The notes beneath the pieces are model-generated. The model was not told the origin of the DNA, did not search any database, and was given only the letters and a program-made list of their open reading frames with translations. A program made the position numbers and the translations under genes. DNA of 64,000 nucleotides, taken from the NCBI GenBank assembly GCA_031546825.1, contig JAVBJU010000002.1:62001-126000 (forward strand), written 5' to 3'. Numbering within the stretch: position 1 is the first letter of the stretch; the number at the start of each line of letters is the position of its first letter. The DNA is from Hohaiivirga sp031546825 (GTDB taxonomy: Bacteria > Pseudomonadota > Alphaproteobacteria > Rhizobiales > Beijerinckiaceae). Positions 26,873 through 36,700 of the stretch are shown in pieces.

Positions 26873-27462
26873 TGCTCAGCCCCGTCATGATCCACGAGAT
26901 GAACCAACCCGGCGCGGAAGTAGTCCCAGCCGGTATAGAGCGTCAGCAACGCAGAAACCCATAACAGCACAAGGCCGATCATATGGTTGCCCGGCAGCAC
27001 CTCTTCGCCCGCTTCACCGGCGATGAGAAAGCCCACGGCAACAATTTGCGCCGTGGTTTTCCATTTTGCCACCCGGCTCACCGGCACGCTCACCTTGAGC
27101 TCTGCCAGAAATTCGCGCAATCCGGAGACAAGAATCTCCCGGCACAGGATGATGACCGCGGCCCAGATTGCCCAACTACGGATGGTGCCATCATAGGTCA
27201 GCACCAACAGGCAGGAGGAGATCAAGAGCTTGTCGGCGATGGGGTCGAGCATTCGTCCAAGCGTCGATTGCTGCGAATAGGCGCGGGCAAGATATCCGTC
27301 GAAATAATCGGTGATACCGGCAATGGCGAAAATGGCAAACGCCCACCAATGCGCGGCTTTGTTGCCCGGCCAGAAAAACAGAATGGCCACCAGCAGCGGC
27401 ACGGCGGCAAGCCGACCATAGGTGAGGATATTCGGCAGGTTCAGTGTGGAGGACCGTCTCAT
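26869..27462 (-). CDS. pgsA: CDP-diacylglycerol--glycerol-3-phosphate 3-phosphatidyltransferase
   Basis: A 197-residue inner-membrane enzyme making phosphatidylglycerol phosphate, the committed step to PG and cardiolipin. The CDP-alcohol phosphotransferase motif is complete: 'DYFDGYLAR' followed by 'GRMLDPIADK' (~51-80). Several hydrophobic helices are visible. In related genomes it typically follows uvrC; here a molybdate-uptake block lies between them. First gene of pgsA-moaD-moaE. Confidence 0.95.
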   Translation of the reverse strand: MRRSSTLNLPNILTYGRLAAVPLLVAILFFWPGNKAAHWWAFAIFAIAGITDYFDGYLARAYSQQSTLGRMLDPIADKLLISSCLLVLTYDGTIRSWAIWAAVIILCREILVSGLREFLAELKVSVPVSRVAKWKTTAQIVAVGFLIAGEAGEEVLPGNHMIGLVLLWVSALLTLYTGWDYFRAGLVHLVDHDGAEQ

Positions 27463-27577
27463 GCTGAGGTTCAGGGCTCCTGAAGGTTCGCAGTTGTGGT
27501 TTTAACCAGTGCTACCCCGTCATTCATCTTAGCGCAAGGAACGCACGGCACATTCGATGGTGTTTCCATATGATCCA

Positions 27578-27916
27578 TCATTCGGAGCGCGCAACCGCTT
27601 CTAACCTTTGCAATTCCGGAGCGGCGGCAATCGCAAATTTTTCCTCGCAGGCGCGATAATCGGCAATTAGTTGCCGTCCGAAAGCGGTAACTTCCGCCCC
27701 ACCGCCCCTTTTTCCGCCCGCGTGAGTCGCGGTCACCGGCTCGGCAAACATCACATTCATGGCGTCGATCAATTGCCAGGCACGGCGATAGGACATGCCA
27801 AGCACCCGCCCCGCCGCCGAAATTGAGCCGGTTTCACCCACCTGTTCCAGTAGTGCAATCTTGCCCGGCCCGATAAAGCCCAGCGGAAACTGAATGCGGA
27901 TTTTCACATGGGCCAT
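27578..27916 (-). CDS. ModE-type molybdate-responsive regulator (DNA-binding domain only)
   Basis: A 112-residue protein that is essentially the N-terminal ModE winged helix: 'GKIALLEQVGETGSISAAGR' and 'MSYRRAWQLIDAMN' (helix-turn-helix, ~15-55) and 'GGKRGGGAEVTAFGRQLIADY'. The Mop/TOBE molybdate-binding domains of E. coli ModE are missing, as is common in alphaproteobacteria. I chose ATG 27916 (MAHVKIRIQF), with GGGAGA upstream, over an in-frame start at 27979. Divergent from modABC, with a ModE-like box between them, so it probably regulates modA. Confidence 0.85.
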   Translation of the reverse strand: MAHVKIRIQFPLGFIGPGKIALLEQVGETGSISAAGRVLGMSYRRAWQLIDAMNVMFAEPVTATHAGGKRGGGAEVTAFGRQLIADYRACEEKFAIAAAPELQRLEAVARSE

Positions 27917-27997
27917 GGCGGCGCTCTCCCTCAAGTGCCCAATTTCACTGAAAAGTTGTCCCGCCGCAAGTTGCCGCACTACCCAAAGCCACGCTAT

Positions 27998-28021
27998 CGT
28001 TATATACGGTTAGATATTACG
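27998..28021 (+). promoter_or_regulatory. ModE-type operator in the modA promoter
   Basis: CGTTATAT (27998-28005) and ATATTACG (28014-28021) form an 8-bp inverted repeat with one mismatch and an 8-nt spacer, matching the known ModE box pattern (CGxTATAT...ATATxxCG). It lies 34 bp before modA and overlaps a plausible promoter (TTGCCG 27971-27976, 18-bp gap, TATCGT 27995-28000), where a repressor would block RNA polymerase. Confidence 0.7.
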
Positions 28022-28055
28022 TATTCTGAAAATCGACTTGTGAGGACATAGCAAT

Positions 28056-28871
28056 ATGACGATGATCCGGCGTTTGTTCGTTGTGGGCCTGCTGAGCGCA
28101 CTCACAGCCATTGCCGCACTGTGTGGTGCTCACGCCCAGAGTGAAGGTCAGAAAAAACTTGTTATCTTTGCTGCAGCAAGCATGAAGGACGCACTCGATG
28201 CCGCGAACAAGGCATGGGTCGCGAGCGGCAAGGCAGACGTTATTGTCTCCTATGCTGCGTCGTCAGCCCTCGCCAATCAAATCGAAAAGGGCGCACCCGC
28301 CGATATTTTCATCTCCGCTGATCGCGACTGGATGGCGTATCTCAAAGAACGCAATCGGGTGATCCCCGCCTCCATCGTCGAACTCTTGGGAAATAAGCTG
28401 GTGCTGATCGGCAAAAAATCGGAAACGGCCCCCACATCAGTGCCCATTGGTAAGGATTTCAATCTTTCCGCTCGAATCGGCGACGGAAAACTGGCGATGG
28501 GCCAGGTTGAATCCGTACCCGCAGGTAAGTACGGCAAAGCCGCTTTGCAAAATCTTGGGCTTTGGGAAACTGTCGCAAACCAGATTGCGCAGACCGACAA
28601 TGTGCGTGCCGCGCTGTTGCTGGTGTCGCGCGGCGAAGCGGCTGCTGGCATCGTTTACGCAACCGATGCAGCCGCCGACCCGGAAGTGGCGACTATCGGT
28701 GTTTTTCCGGCAGGCAGCTTTCCCGCCATTGTCTATCCCGTTGCCATTACCGCAGACTCACAAAACCCGGCAGCAGCGGCTTATGTGGCATTCCTGCGCT
28801 CTGCGGAGGCTCGGCCCTTCTTTGAGAAGCAGGGTTTCTTTATCCTCGCGGACGGCGTCGCTGCAAAATGA
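28056..28871 (+). CDS. modA: Molybdate-binding periplasmic protein
   Basis: A 271-residue protein with a signal peptide (cut after AHA, ~27) and ModA hallmarks: 'LVIFAAASMKDALDA', 'VSYAASSALANQIEKGAPAD' and 'GEAAAGIVYATDA'. It captures molybdate (or tungstate) for ModBC. First gene of modABC, overlapping modB by 4 bp (ATGA). Its promoter carries a ModE-type operator. Confidence 0.95.
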   Translation: MTMIRRLFVVGLLSALTAIAALCGAHAQSEGQKKLVIFAAASMKDALDAANKAWVASGKADVIVSYAASSALANQIEKGAPADIFISADRDWMAYLKERNRVIPASIVELLGNKLVLIGKKSETAPTSVPIGKDFNLSARIGDGKLAMGQVESVPAGKYGKAALQNLGLWETVANQIAQTDNVRAALLLVSRGEAAAGIVYATDAAADPEVATIGVFPAGSFPAIVYPVAITADSQNPAAAAYVAFLRSAEARPFFEKQGFFILADGVAAK

Positions 28872-29569
28872 CGTGGGTGAACCTTAGCCCCGATGAATGG
28901 ACCGCCGTCCACCTCAGCTTGAAGGTGGCAGTGGTCGCCACGCTCGTGAGCCTTCCCTTCGGCATCCTCGCCGCATGGGTTCTGGCACGCGGGCGTTTTT
29001 GGGGTAAAGGACTGCTCAACGGCATCATCCATCTCCCCGTGGTTCTGCCGCCAGTGGTGACGGGCTTTGTGCTGCTCATCCTGTTTGGACGCCAGGGGGT
29101 GCTCGGTGCTTTCTGTGCAAAGTACCTGGGCATCGTCTTCTCGTTTCGCTGGACAGGGGCTGCACTCGCCTGCGGCGTGATGGGCTTTCCGTTGATGGTG
29201 CGTGCCATCCGCCTGTCGATGGAGGCGGTGGACCGCAAGCTCGAAGATGCAGCGAGAACGCTCGGCGCATCACCTTTATGGGTGTTTCTCACGGTGACAT
29301 TGCCCCTCGCCCTACCCGGTGTGATTGCCGGAATGGTGCTGGCTTTCGCCAAAGCCATGGGCGAATTTGGTGCAACCATCACCTTCGTGTCGAACATCCC
29401 AGGCGAAACCCAAACCCTGCCCGCCGCAATCTACACCTTCACCCAGGTGCCGGGCGGTGACGCGGGTGCTTTACGCCTCACACTGATTTCCGTTGTGATT
29501 TCCATGGGGGCATTGATGCTTTCCGAGTTGATGGTGTGGTGGGACCGGACCCGGAGCGAGCGATCATGA
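28868..29569 (+). CDS. modB: Molybdate ABC transporter, permease
   Basis: A 233-residue inner-membrane permease with about five helices and the coupling motif 'EDAARTLGASPLWVFLTVTL', plus 'GEFGATITFVSNIPGETQTL', typical of ModB. It overlaps modA and modC by 4 bp each (ATGA), so the operon is translationally coupled. Confidence 0.95.
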   Translation: MTWVNLSPDEWTAVHLSLKVAVVATLVSLPFGILAAWVLARGRFWGKGLLNGIIHLPVVLPPVVTGFVLLILFGRQGVLGAFCAKYLGIVFSFRWTGAALACGVMGFPLMVRAIRLSMEAVDRKLEDAARTLGASPLWVFLTVTLPLALPGVIAGMVLAFAKAMGEFGATITFVSNIPGETQTLPAAIYTFTQVPGGDAGALRLTLISVVISMGALMLSELMVWWDRTRSERS

Positions 29570-30192
29570 CTATTGCCGTTAATGTCTCCCGCAAGCTCGG
29601 TGCTTTCGCCTTCAAAATAGCCTTTGATGCCCCCGCAGGTTTTACCGTCATCACTGGCCCGTCGGGCTCCGGCAAGACCACGTTGCTTAATCTGATCGCC
29701 GGGCTGCTTAAGCCGGACACAGGCCGTATCGCCATCCGCGACGAGATATTGTTCGATCAAGAAAAAGGCATCGCCATCGCCGCGCATAAGCGCCGCATTG
29801 GTTATGTCTTTCAGGAGGCCCGTCTGTTTCCACACCTTTCCGTGCGGCATAACCTGACTTACGGACGCTGGTTCACGCGTGCTCCCGAAGGCGCTCCTTC
29901 GGTTGAGGAGGTAAGCACGCTGCTCGGCATCGAGCACCTCCTGAAGCGCCGCCCGCACAACCTTTCCGGCGGCGAGCGCCAGCGCGTCGCCATTGGCCGC
30001 GCCCTGCTGTCAGCACCACGTCTGCTGCTGATGGACGAACCCCTCTCGGCCCTGGACAAAAGCCGCCGCGACGAAATCGTGCCCTACCTCGAACGCCTGC
30101 GCGAAAAAACCGCCATTCCCATCCTCTACACCACCCATAACATGGATGAAGTGGTGCACCTCATGACGGCGCATGTCGCACTGGGGGAGTAG
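29566..30192 (+). CDS. modC: Molybdate ABC transporter, ATP-binding protein (short, no Mop domain)
   Basis: A 208-residue ATPase with Walker A 'GPSGSGKTTLLN', signature 'LSGGERQRVAIGRALL', Walker B 'LLLMDEPLSALD' and H-loop 'YTTHNMDEV', starting at ATG 29566 in the modB stop. Typical ModC has about 350 residues with a C-terminal Mop/TOBE molybdate-binding domain; this one stops at 'TAHVALGE', just after the H-loop region, 33 bp from the convergent uvrC stop. The last part of the ATPase fold and the whole Mop domain are missing, with no continuation seen in other frames. It may still work or may be decaying. Confidence 0.85.
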   Translation: MTIAVNVSRKLGAFAFKIAFDAPAGFTVITGPSGSGKTTLLNLIAGLLKPDTGRIAIRDEILFDQEKGIAIAAHKRRIGYVFQEARLFPHLSVRHNLTYGRWFTRAPEGAPSVEEVSTLLGIEHLLKRRPHNLSGGERQRVAIGRALLSAPRLLLMDEPLSALDKSRRDEIVPYLERLREKTAIPILYTTHNMDEVVHLMTAHVALGE

Positions 30193-30225
30193 CACGAGAC
30201 GCAACGCGCGACTAAAACAGCCCTA

Positions 30226-32364
30226 CTATCCATTCTCATTGAAAAAATCGAACACGATCTGCGCCGTTGCGGCATTCACGCCCGGCACGCGTTGCAGGTC
30301 GGTCAGGGATGCGCTCTGTATGGCTTTCACCGTGCCGAAATGATGCAACAGCGCGCGCTTACGCACCGGGCCGATACCGGCAATTTCATCGAGCGGGTTC
30401 TGGCGGATGGCGCGGCTGCGTTTGGCGCGGTGGGTGCCGATGGCGAAGCGGTGGGCTTCGTCGCGTAACCGCTGCACAAAATAGAGGGTCGGATCGCGCG
30501 GCGGCAGGCGGAACGGTTGGCGGCCTTCGATGAAGAAGGTCTCACGGCCCGCATCCCGGTCGCGGCCCTTGGCGATGCCGACAACGGCCACATCGCCCGG
30601 CTCCACGCCCACTTCCGTCAGCGCCGTGCGCACGGCATCCAGTTGCCCCTTGCCGCCGTCGATCAGGATAAGATCAGGCCATGCGGGGAACGCTCTGTCA
30701 TGGGGCTCCTCCTCCACTTCCGGCACCGCTGCAATCTCGCCACGCAATCGGGCCGGTGGGGCTTCCTTCATCAGCCGACTGAAGCGGCGATGCAGCACTT
30801 CCCGCATCATGCCGAAATCGTCTCCGGGCGTGATCTCTTCTGACTTGATATTGAAGGTACGGTAATGGGTCTTCATGAAGCCCGCCGAACCGGCGACAAT
30901 CATCGCGCCGATAGCGTGGCTGCCCTGGATGTGGGAATTGTCATAAACCTCGACACGCAGGATCGGGCGGTCAACTGCAAATGCTTCCCTGAGACAAGCC
31001 AGCAACTTCTGTTGCGAAGCACGCTCCGCCAGACGCCGTCCTAGTGCTTCATGGGCATTGCGGCGGGCGTGCGCCACCACCTGCTGGCGCTCGCCGCGCT
31101 TTGGGGTGTGGACCTCGATCTTGTTTCCGGCCCGCACCGAGAGCGCATCGGACAGAACCTCCACATCTTCAATGTCGTGCGACAGCAGCACCAGCTTCGG
31201 CGCAGGCTTGTCGTCGTAGAACTGGGCGACAAAGGAGGCGAGAATTTCAGCAGGTGCCATGGAACGGTCGGCGCGCGGAAAATAGGAGCGGTTGCCCCAG
31301 TTCTGCCAGTTACGGAAAAAGAACACCTCGACACAGAACTGCCCCGCCTGCTCATCCAGTGCGAAAACATCGGCCTCTTCCACCGTCTGGGTATTGATAT
31401 CCTGGGTGCTCTGGGTGGCGGAAAGCGCCGCGAGACGATCGCGAAATTGTGCGGCGCGTTCAAATTCGAGCTTTTCCGACGCCTCCTGCATTAAGGCTGC
31501 CACACGATTTTTTATCACGTTTGATTTGCCAGAGAGAAAGCCACGCGCCTCCTCGACCAGTTCCGCATAATCCTCAACCGAGACTTCGCCGGTGCACGGC
31601 CCGGCGCAGCGCTTGATTTGATAGAGAAGACAAGGCCGGGTGCGGTTCTCGTAATAGCTATCGGTGCAGGTGCGCAGCAGAAAGGCGCGTTGCAGTGCGG
31701 CAACCGTGCGATTCACCGCGCCCGCATTGGCAAACGGGCCGTAATAATGGCCGCTGCGCTTGCGCGATCCGCGATGCTTGATCAGTTGCGGGGCCTCATG
31801 GTCCGCGGTCAGCATGATGTATGGCAGCGATTTGTCATCGCGCATCAGCACATTGTAGCGCGGCCTTAATTGCTTGATGAGATTGGCTTCGAGCAGCAGC
31901 GCTTCGGTTTCGGTGGCGGTGGTGAGAAAGGCCATCTCCGCCGTCTCGGCGATCATGCGGACAATGCGGTTGGAATGGCCGACGCCGCGCGCATAGGTTG
32001 CCACGCGCTTCTTGAGGCTTTTGGCCTTGCCCACATAGAGCACTTCATGCGCCCCGTCGAACATGCGATACACACCCGGGCCATTGGGCAAGGTTTCCCA
32101 GAATTTGCGGATGACTTCTTTGCCACGCCGCACCGAACGAAGGGTATCTTCGGAGGCGAGATCTATGCCAGCTCCGACCTCCTCATTCTCCCAAACCTCG
32201 TTGTCGCCGAGCGCAATTTCGCTTTCGTCTTCAAACGACGCTTCGGGTGGCCTGTCCTGATCTTTCCTGCGGCTCATGGAACCCTTGCTTTGCCTCGAAC
32301 TTATATTCTTGCTATCCAGAGCTTCACTTAAGCGCCGCGCCGCCGAAAGGGAAGGGTTTCGCAT
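30226..32364 (-). CDS. uvrC: UvrABC excinuclease subunit C
   Basis: Up to 712 residues. UvrC makes both incisions in nucleotide excision repair. The GIY-YIG domain begins 'LPNGPGVYRMFDGAHEVLYVGKAKSLKKR' (catalytic Tyr region, residues ~93-121), then a UvrB-binding UVR segment, the RNase H-like endonuclease domain ('EVYDNSHIQGSHAIGAMIV', 'PDLILIDGGKGQL') and C-terminal HhH. About 90 residues of acidic, low-complexity extension precede the core, as in other Brucella-like UvrC. The start is unsure: MSRRKDQDRPPE at 32277 is an alternative to 32364. Confidence 0.95.
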   Translation of the reverse strand: MRNPSLSAARRLSEALDSKNISSRQSKGSMSRRKDQDRPPEASFEDESEIALGDNEVWENEEVGAGIDLASEDTLRSVRRGKEVIRKFWETLPNGPGVYRMFDGAHEVLYVGKAKSLKKRVATYARGVGHSNRIVRMIAETAEMAFLTTATETEALLLEANLIKQLRPRYNVLMRDDKSLPYIMLTADHEAPQLIKHRGSRKRSGHYYGPFANAGAVNRTVAALQRAFLLRTCTDSYYENRTRPCLLYQIKRCAGPCTGEVSVEDYAELVEEARGFLSGKSNVIKNRVAALMQEASEKLEFERAAQFRDRLAALSATQSTQDINTQTVEEADVFALDEQAGQFCVEVFFFRNWQNWGNRSYFPRADRSMAPAEILASFVAQFYDDKPAPKLVLLSHDIEDVEVLSDALSVRAGNKIEVHTPKRGERQQVVAHARRNAHEALGRRLAERASQQKLLACLREAFAVDRPILRVEVYDNSHIQGSHAIGAMIVAGSAGFMKTHYRTFNIKSEEITPGDDFGMMREVLHRRFSRLMKEAPPARLRGEIAAVPEVEEEPHDRAFPAWPDLILIDGGKGQLDAVRTALTEVGVEPGDVAVVGIAKGRDRDAGRETFFIEGRQPFRLPPRDPTLYFVQRLRDEAHRFAIGTHRAKRSRAIRQNPLDEIAGIGPVRKRALLHHFGTVKAIQSASLTDLQRVPGVNAATAQIVFDFFNENG

Positions 32365-32397
32365 GGGGAAAGCACCTGCAATTCCTGTTTCATGCTA

Positions 32398-32426
32398 TTG
32401 TGAGGGTTGTCGCACGCTGCTAATAC
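32398..32426 (+). promoter_or_regulatory. Predicted sigma-70 promoter of prs
   Basis: TTGTGA (32398-32403), a 17-bp gap and TAATAC (32421-32426), so transcription should start near 32433, some 60 bp before the prs ATG. Based on consensus match only. Confidence 0.55.
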
Positions 32427-32492
32427 CATATGGAAATCCCGGTTCCGGCCCCGGTCGGATATCCCCGCCCCTTTGAACAGCAAGATGATCAG

Positions 32493-33425
32493 ATGAAGCT
32501 CGTAGCCGGAAACTCCAACCGTCCGCTGGCCGAAGCCATTGCCGCCTATCTCGAGGTTCCCTTGGCACGCTGCTTGGTCAAGCGCTTCGCCGATATGGAA
32601 ATCTTCGTTGAGATTGGCGAAAACGTGCGCGGCGAGGATGTGTTCGTTATTCAGTCCACGTCCTACCCCACCAACGACCATCTGATGGAACTTCTCATTC
32701 TCTCCGATGCCTTGCGCCGCTCCTCAGCCAAGCGCATCACCATGGTGGTGCCCTATTTCGGCTATGCCCGTCAGGATCGCAAACCCGGCCCGCGTACGCC
32801 GATCTCGGCAAAGCTCGTCGCCAACCTCATGACCAATGCCGGTGCCGACCGCGTGCTGACCCTCGATCTCCATGCCGGGCAGATCCAGGGGTTTTTCGAT
32901 ATTCCCACCGACAACCTCTTTGGTGCCCCCGTCATGGTGCGCGATATCAAGGAGCGGATGGATATCTCCAAGCTCTGCGTGGTGTCCCCTGATGTGGGCG
33001 GCGTGGTGCGCGCGCGTGCGCTCGCCAAGCGCATCGACGCCCCGCTCGCCATCGTTGACAAGCGCCGCGAGCGCCCGGGTGAATCCGAAGTCATGAACAT
33101 CATCGGCGACGTTGCTGGCCTTTCCTGCATCCTGATCGACGATATCATCGATTCCGGCGGCACCATTTGCAACGCAGCCGACGCCCTCATCAAAAAGGGC
33201 GCGAGCGAGGTTTATGCCTATTGCACCCATGCCGTGCTGTCGGGCGGCGCGGTCAGCCGCATTGCCTCGTCGAATCTCAAGGAACTGGTGGTAACGGATT
33301 CCATTCAGCCCACAGAGGCGATCAAGGTCGCCCCGAATATCCGCGCCATCTCGATTGCCCCCCTCATCGGCGAAGCCATTCGCCGCACCGCAAGCGAGAC
33401 CTCGGTGTCGAGCCTCTTCGACTAA
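32493..33425 (+). CDS. prs: Ribose-phosphate pyrophosphokinase
   Basis: A 310-residue PRPP synthase (ribose 5-phosphate + ATP gives PRPP + AMP), feeding nucleotide, histidine (hisG nearby) and tryptophan synthesis. Motifs: 'YFGYARQDRKPGPRTPI' (ATP), 'VLTLDLHAGQIQGFFDIP' (metal and PP site) and the PRPP loop 'CILIDDIIDSGGTICNAA'. The ATG at 32493 (MKLVAGNSN) matches the family start. Ends in a strong terminator. Confidence 0.97.
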   Translation: MKLVAGNSNRPLAEAIAAYLEVPLARCLVKRFADMEIFVEIGENVRGEDVFVIQSTSYPTNDHLMELLILSDALRRSSAKRITMVVPYFGYARQDRKPGPRTPISAKLVANLMTNAGADRVLTLDLHAGQIQGFFDIPTDNLFGAPVMVRDIKERMDISKLCVVSPDVGGVVRARALAKRIDAPLAIVDKRRERPGESEVMNIIGDVAGLSCILIDDIIDSGGTICNAADALIKKGASEVYAYCTHAVLSGGAVSRIASSNLKELVVTDSIQPTEAIKVAPNIRAISIAPLIGEAIRRTASETSVSSLFD

Positions 33426-33464
33426 GCGGCGCAAAAGTCGCAAATTTAATGGTTATTTCAATAG

Positions 33465-33490
33465 CCCGGCAGCATTTCCTGCCGGGTTTT
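33465..33490 (+). terminator. Rho-independent terminator after prs
   Basis: Perfect 8-bp stem CCCGGCAG/CTGCCGGG (33465-33472, 33479-33486), a 6-nt loop and TTTT. The remaining 33491-33722 gap holds nothing else that I can support beyond the upstream region of the DUF2339 gene. Confidence 0.9.
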
Positions 33491-33722
33491 CCTTTCGTCC
33501 CCGCAAGGGCTGATTTCCTCGGGACAGCAATAATTTCACGTGTCTCCAGTGGCGTGACATGACACCGAAATCATGCATCGCCAATCACAATGCGTGATTT
33601 GCACAGAGCCGAAGCAATGGGTTGTTTTGCTAGAAATGATCCACGGATGATGTTACTCAATCCAAGCCATATTTTACATAGATCAATTTTCTGAAGCAAA
33701 GCGTTGGCTCCTCGGGGGGGAT

Positions 33723-36700
33723 ATGACGGAAAAGACAAGGCCCGACATTGACGGCTCACCAGACATGCCGCCTCTTGCCAATCGTGTATCGCTGTTGGAG
33801 CAGGAAGTCAGAGCGCTGAAGAGTGAGCTTGCGCAACTGCGTGCTCATACTCTTCTATCCACCGCTCCAGAAACACCCTTGCAATCGCCGGAAATCCGCA
33901 TTGCACAGCCGTTTGCGGCGACAAATCCAGACTTCGCTCCCAAAATTGAGGAAGCCACCTGGGACCAAGCTCCGCTACCAACCGCCCATGGTGATACTGT
34001 CCCTGAAGCGGCGGCGGAATTGCAAATCTCCCCCAAATACCAACAAACATTTAAGGTGGATCAACCCTTCGAACCTCTGCCGCCAAGCCTCGCGGAACGG
34101 GCTTTCGGGGCCGCTCGTGATTGGCTATTAGGCGGCAACAGCGTCGTTCGTGTTGGCATTCTTATTCTGTTTTTCGGCGTGGCATTTCTCCTCAAATACG
34201 CTGCAGACAACGACATGCTGCCGATGGAATTCCGCGTTGCTGGCGTGTGCGCCGGGGCGATGGCCTTGCTGGTGTTAGGCTGGAGGCTGCGGGAAAAGCG
34301 GGCAAACTATGCGCTATCCCTCCAGGGCGCAGGCGTCGGCGTGTTGTACCTGACGGTATTTGCCGCAACCAAGCTCTACAATCTTGTGCCTGCCCTCGCG
34401 GCCTTTCCCCTGCTGGTTGCCATCTGCGCGCTCGCCGCCGGGCTGGCCATATTACAGACCGCCATGGTGCTGGCATTCACCGGCAGCGCTGGCGGTTTTC
34501 TGGCTCCAATTCTGATCTCAAGCGGAGGCGGAAGTCATGTCGGGCTGTTCAGCTATTATGCATTGCTCAATGCCGGGATATTCGCCATCGCCTGGTACAA
34601 GGCGTGGCGTCCGCTCAATTTGCTGGGCTTTGTTTTTACCTTTGGCATCGCAACGGCCTGGGGCGTATTGAGATACGAGCCTCAACTCCTGTGGTCCACC
34701 GAGCCATTCCTGATCCTGTTTTTCCTGATGTACACCGCCATCGCGATGCTTTACGCGATGCGCCGGCAGATCAACCTGAAACATTATATCGACGGCACCC
34801 TACTTTTCGGCACGCCGTTGGCAACGATGGGCCTGCAAGCGGCACTGATGCAGGATATTCCTTTCGGCATCGCCTTCAGTGCAGCCGCAATGGCCGCGTT
34901 ATATCTGGGACTGGCAATCTGGCTCGTGAGGTATCGCGAACGCTTCAACCTGTTGTTCGAATCCATGCTGGCATTGGGCGCGATCTTTGCCACACTGGCA
35001 GTACCCTTAGCCTTCGACGGCCAAACCACCAGCGCTGTCTGGGCGGTTGAGGGTGCCGCGCTGGTATGGCTGAGCGTCCGGCAGCAACACCGGAACGGGA
35101 TGTTCTGCGGCGTCCTTCTACAATTTGCCGCCGGGGCAATGTTCGCATTCGGCAGCCTTCAAGATCTGACGCCGATAACATTATCCTTCCTGAACAGTCG
35201 CTATGTCGGGACGCTGTTGCTCGGGCTTTCCGGGGCATTCTGCGGCTGGCAGTTGCATGGGCGGCGAGAAGCGCGAGACTGGTATCCCCTTTCGGAGCAA
35301 ATCGGCCTGATTGCAGCCATTTGGGGCCTTGCCTGGTGGATCGGCGGTGGCGTGTCTGAAGTCATTTACTGGCGGCTCGTTCACTCCACACACAACCTTT
35401 TTTCCGCGCCAGAACAACGAGCACTGCTCGCATCGCTGGCGACATTCGCTGTGCTGACTGCCTGGCTGACGCATTTTGCACGCCGCGCGCTGATATGGCC
35501 CCTGGCCGAGCGCCCCGCGCTTGCCCTGGCTCCGGTTCTGTCCGCGCTGATATTGAGGAGTTGCACGCTCACCATGCCTTCGCCGCTGCTCGGGCTTGAC
35601 CTGGTGTTCTGGATGGCGGCAATCGGCATTACTTACCTCCTGCTATGGCGGCAGCAGAAAGATTGGAGTGATGGCCTCCTCGGATGGATGCACACCCTGC
35701 TTTTCCTGACCATATGCATCGTGCTGGCCACCGAGGGTTATTGGCGTCTGCATGCTTACGTGCCCGAGGGAGCTTGGAGCTGGAGCGTCTGGGCCTGCGG
35801 CTACGGCATTTTGCTGGCAGCGCTTTCCACATGGGGCTGGAAAATATCCTGGCCGATCATGCGCTTCCAACGCGCTTATCTGTGGTGGGGTGCCATACCG
35901 CTGGCATTACTGTTATGGCTGTGGAGCCTCGCCAGCATCATCAGTGATGGCGCAGCCGTGCCCTTGCCATATCTACCATTGCTCAATCCGCTCGACATCA
36001 CCCAACTGATCGCCATTCTGGCCCTCGGACTTTGGTGGCAACGGCTCCGCATGCTCAGGCTTGGTTTTCCGGCATTCATGGCACGGCACGCTCCGGTCAT
36101 CGGATACACCGCGCTCGCGACCTTGTTCATGTGGCTGAACGCCGTTCTATTGCGGACATTGCACCACCATTTCAATGTCGCATACGATATTGCGGAAGTC
36201 CTTCACTCCCTCAACCTGCAACTCATCTTCATGGCGAGTTGGGGCGCGCTGATATTGGCCGTCGTCTACCGGGCGCACAATGAGCGTCTGCAACGGTTTT
36301 TCCTCTTTGCTGCGGCTCCATTGGTGTTGGTCATGTGGCTATGGACCTTTGCGGCCAACCTGACCCAAAGCGGCACGTTGCTCGGTCGCATCCCACTGCT
36401 CAACCCGCTCGATCTGGTACTGATGCTGGTCTATGGCGTCGCCATATTCTGGCTGATGCGCGCACCGCGCCTGGGCATTTCCATTCAGCCCCATATCAAG
36501 GCAATCAAAACCATAGCGGGAGCCACCATGGTGCTGTGGCTCAATGCCATGCTGCTGCGCACGCTGCATCACTGGGCGGATATCCCCTACACATTGAGCG
36601 CGCTCGGTGGCTCCACACTGGTACAGGCATCGTTGTCGGTATTCTGGACCGTGCTTGCTTTGATCATCATGGTGATCGCCACACGCCGCTCCATGCGCCC

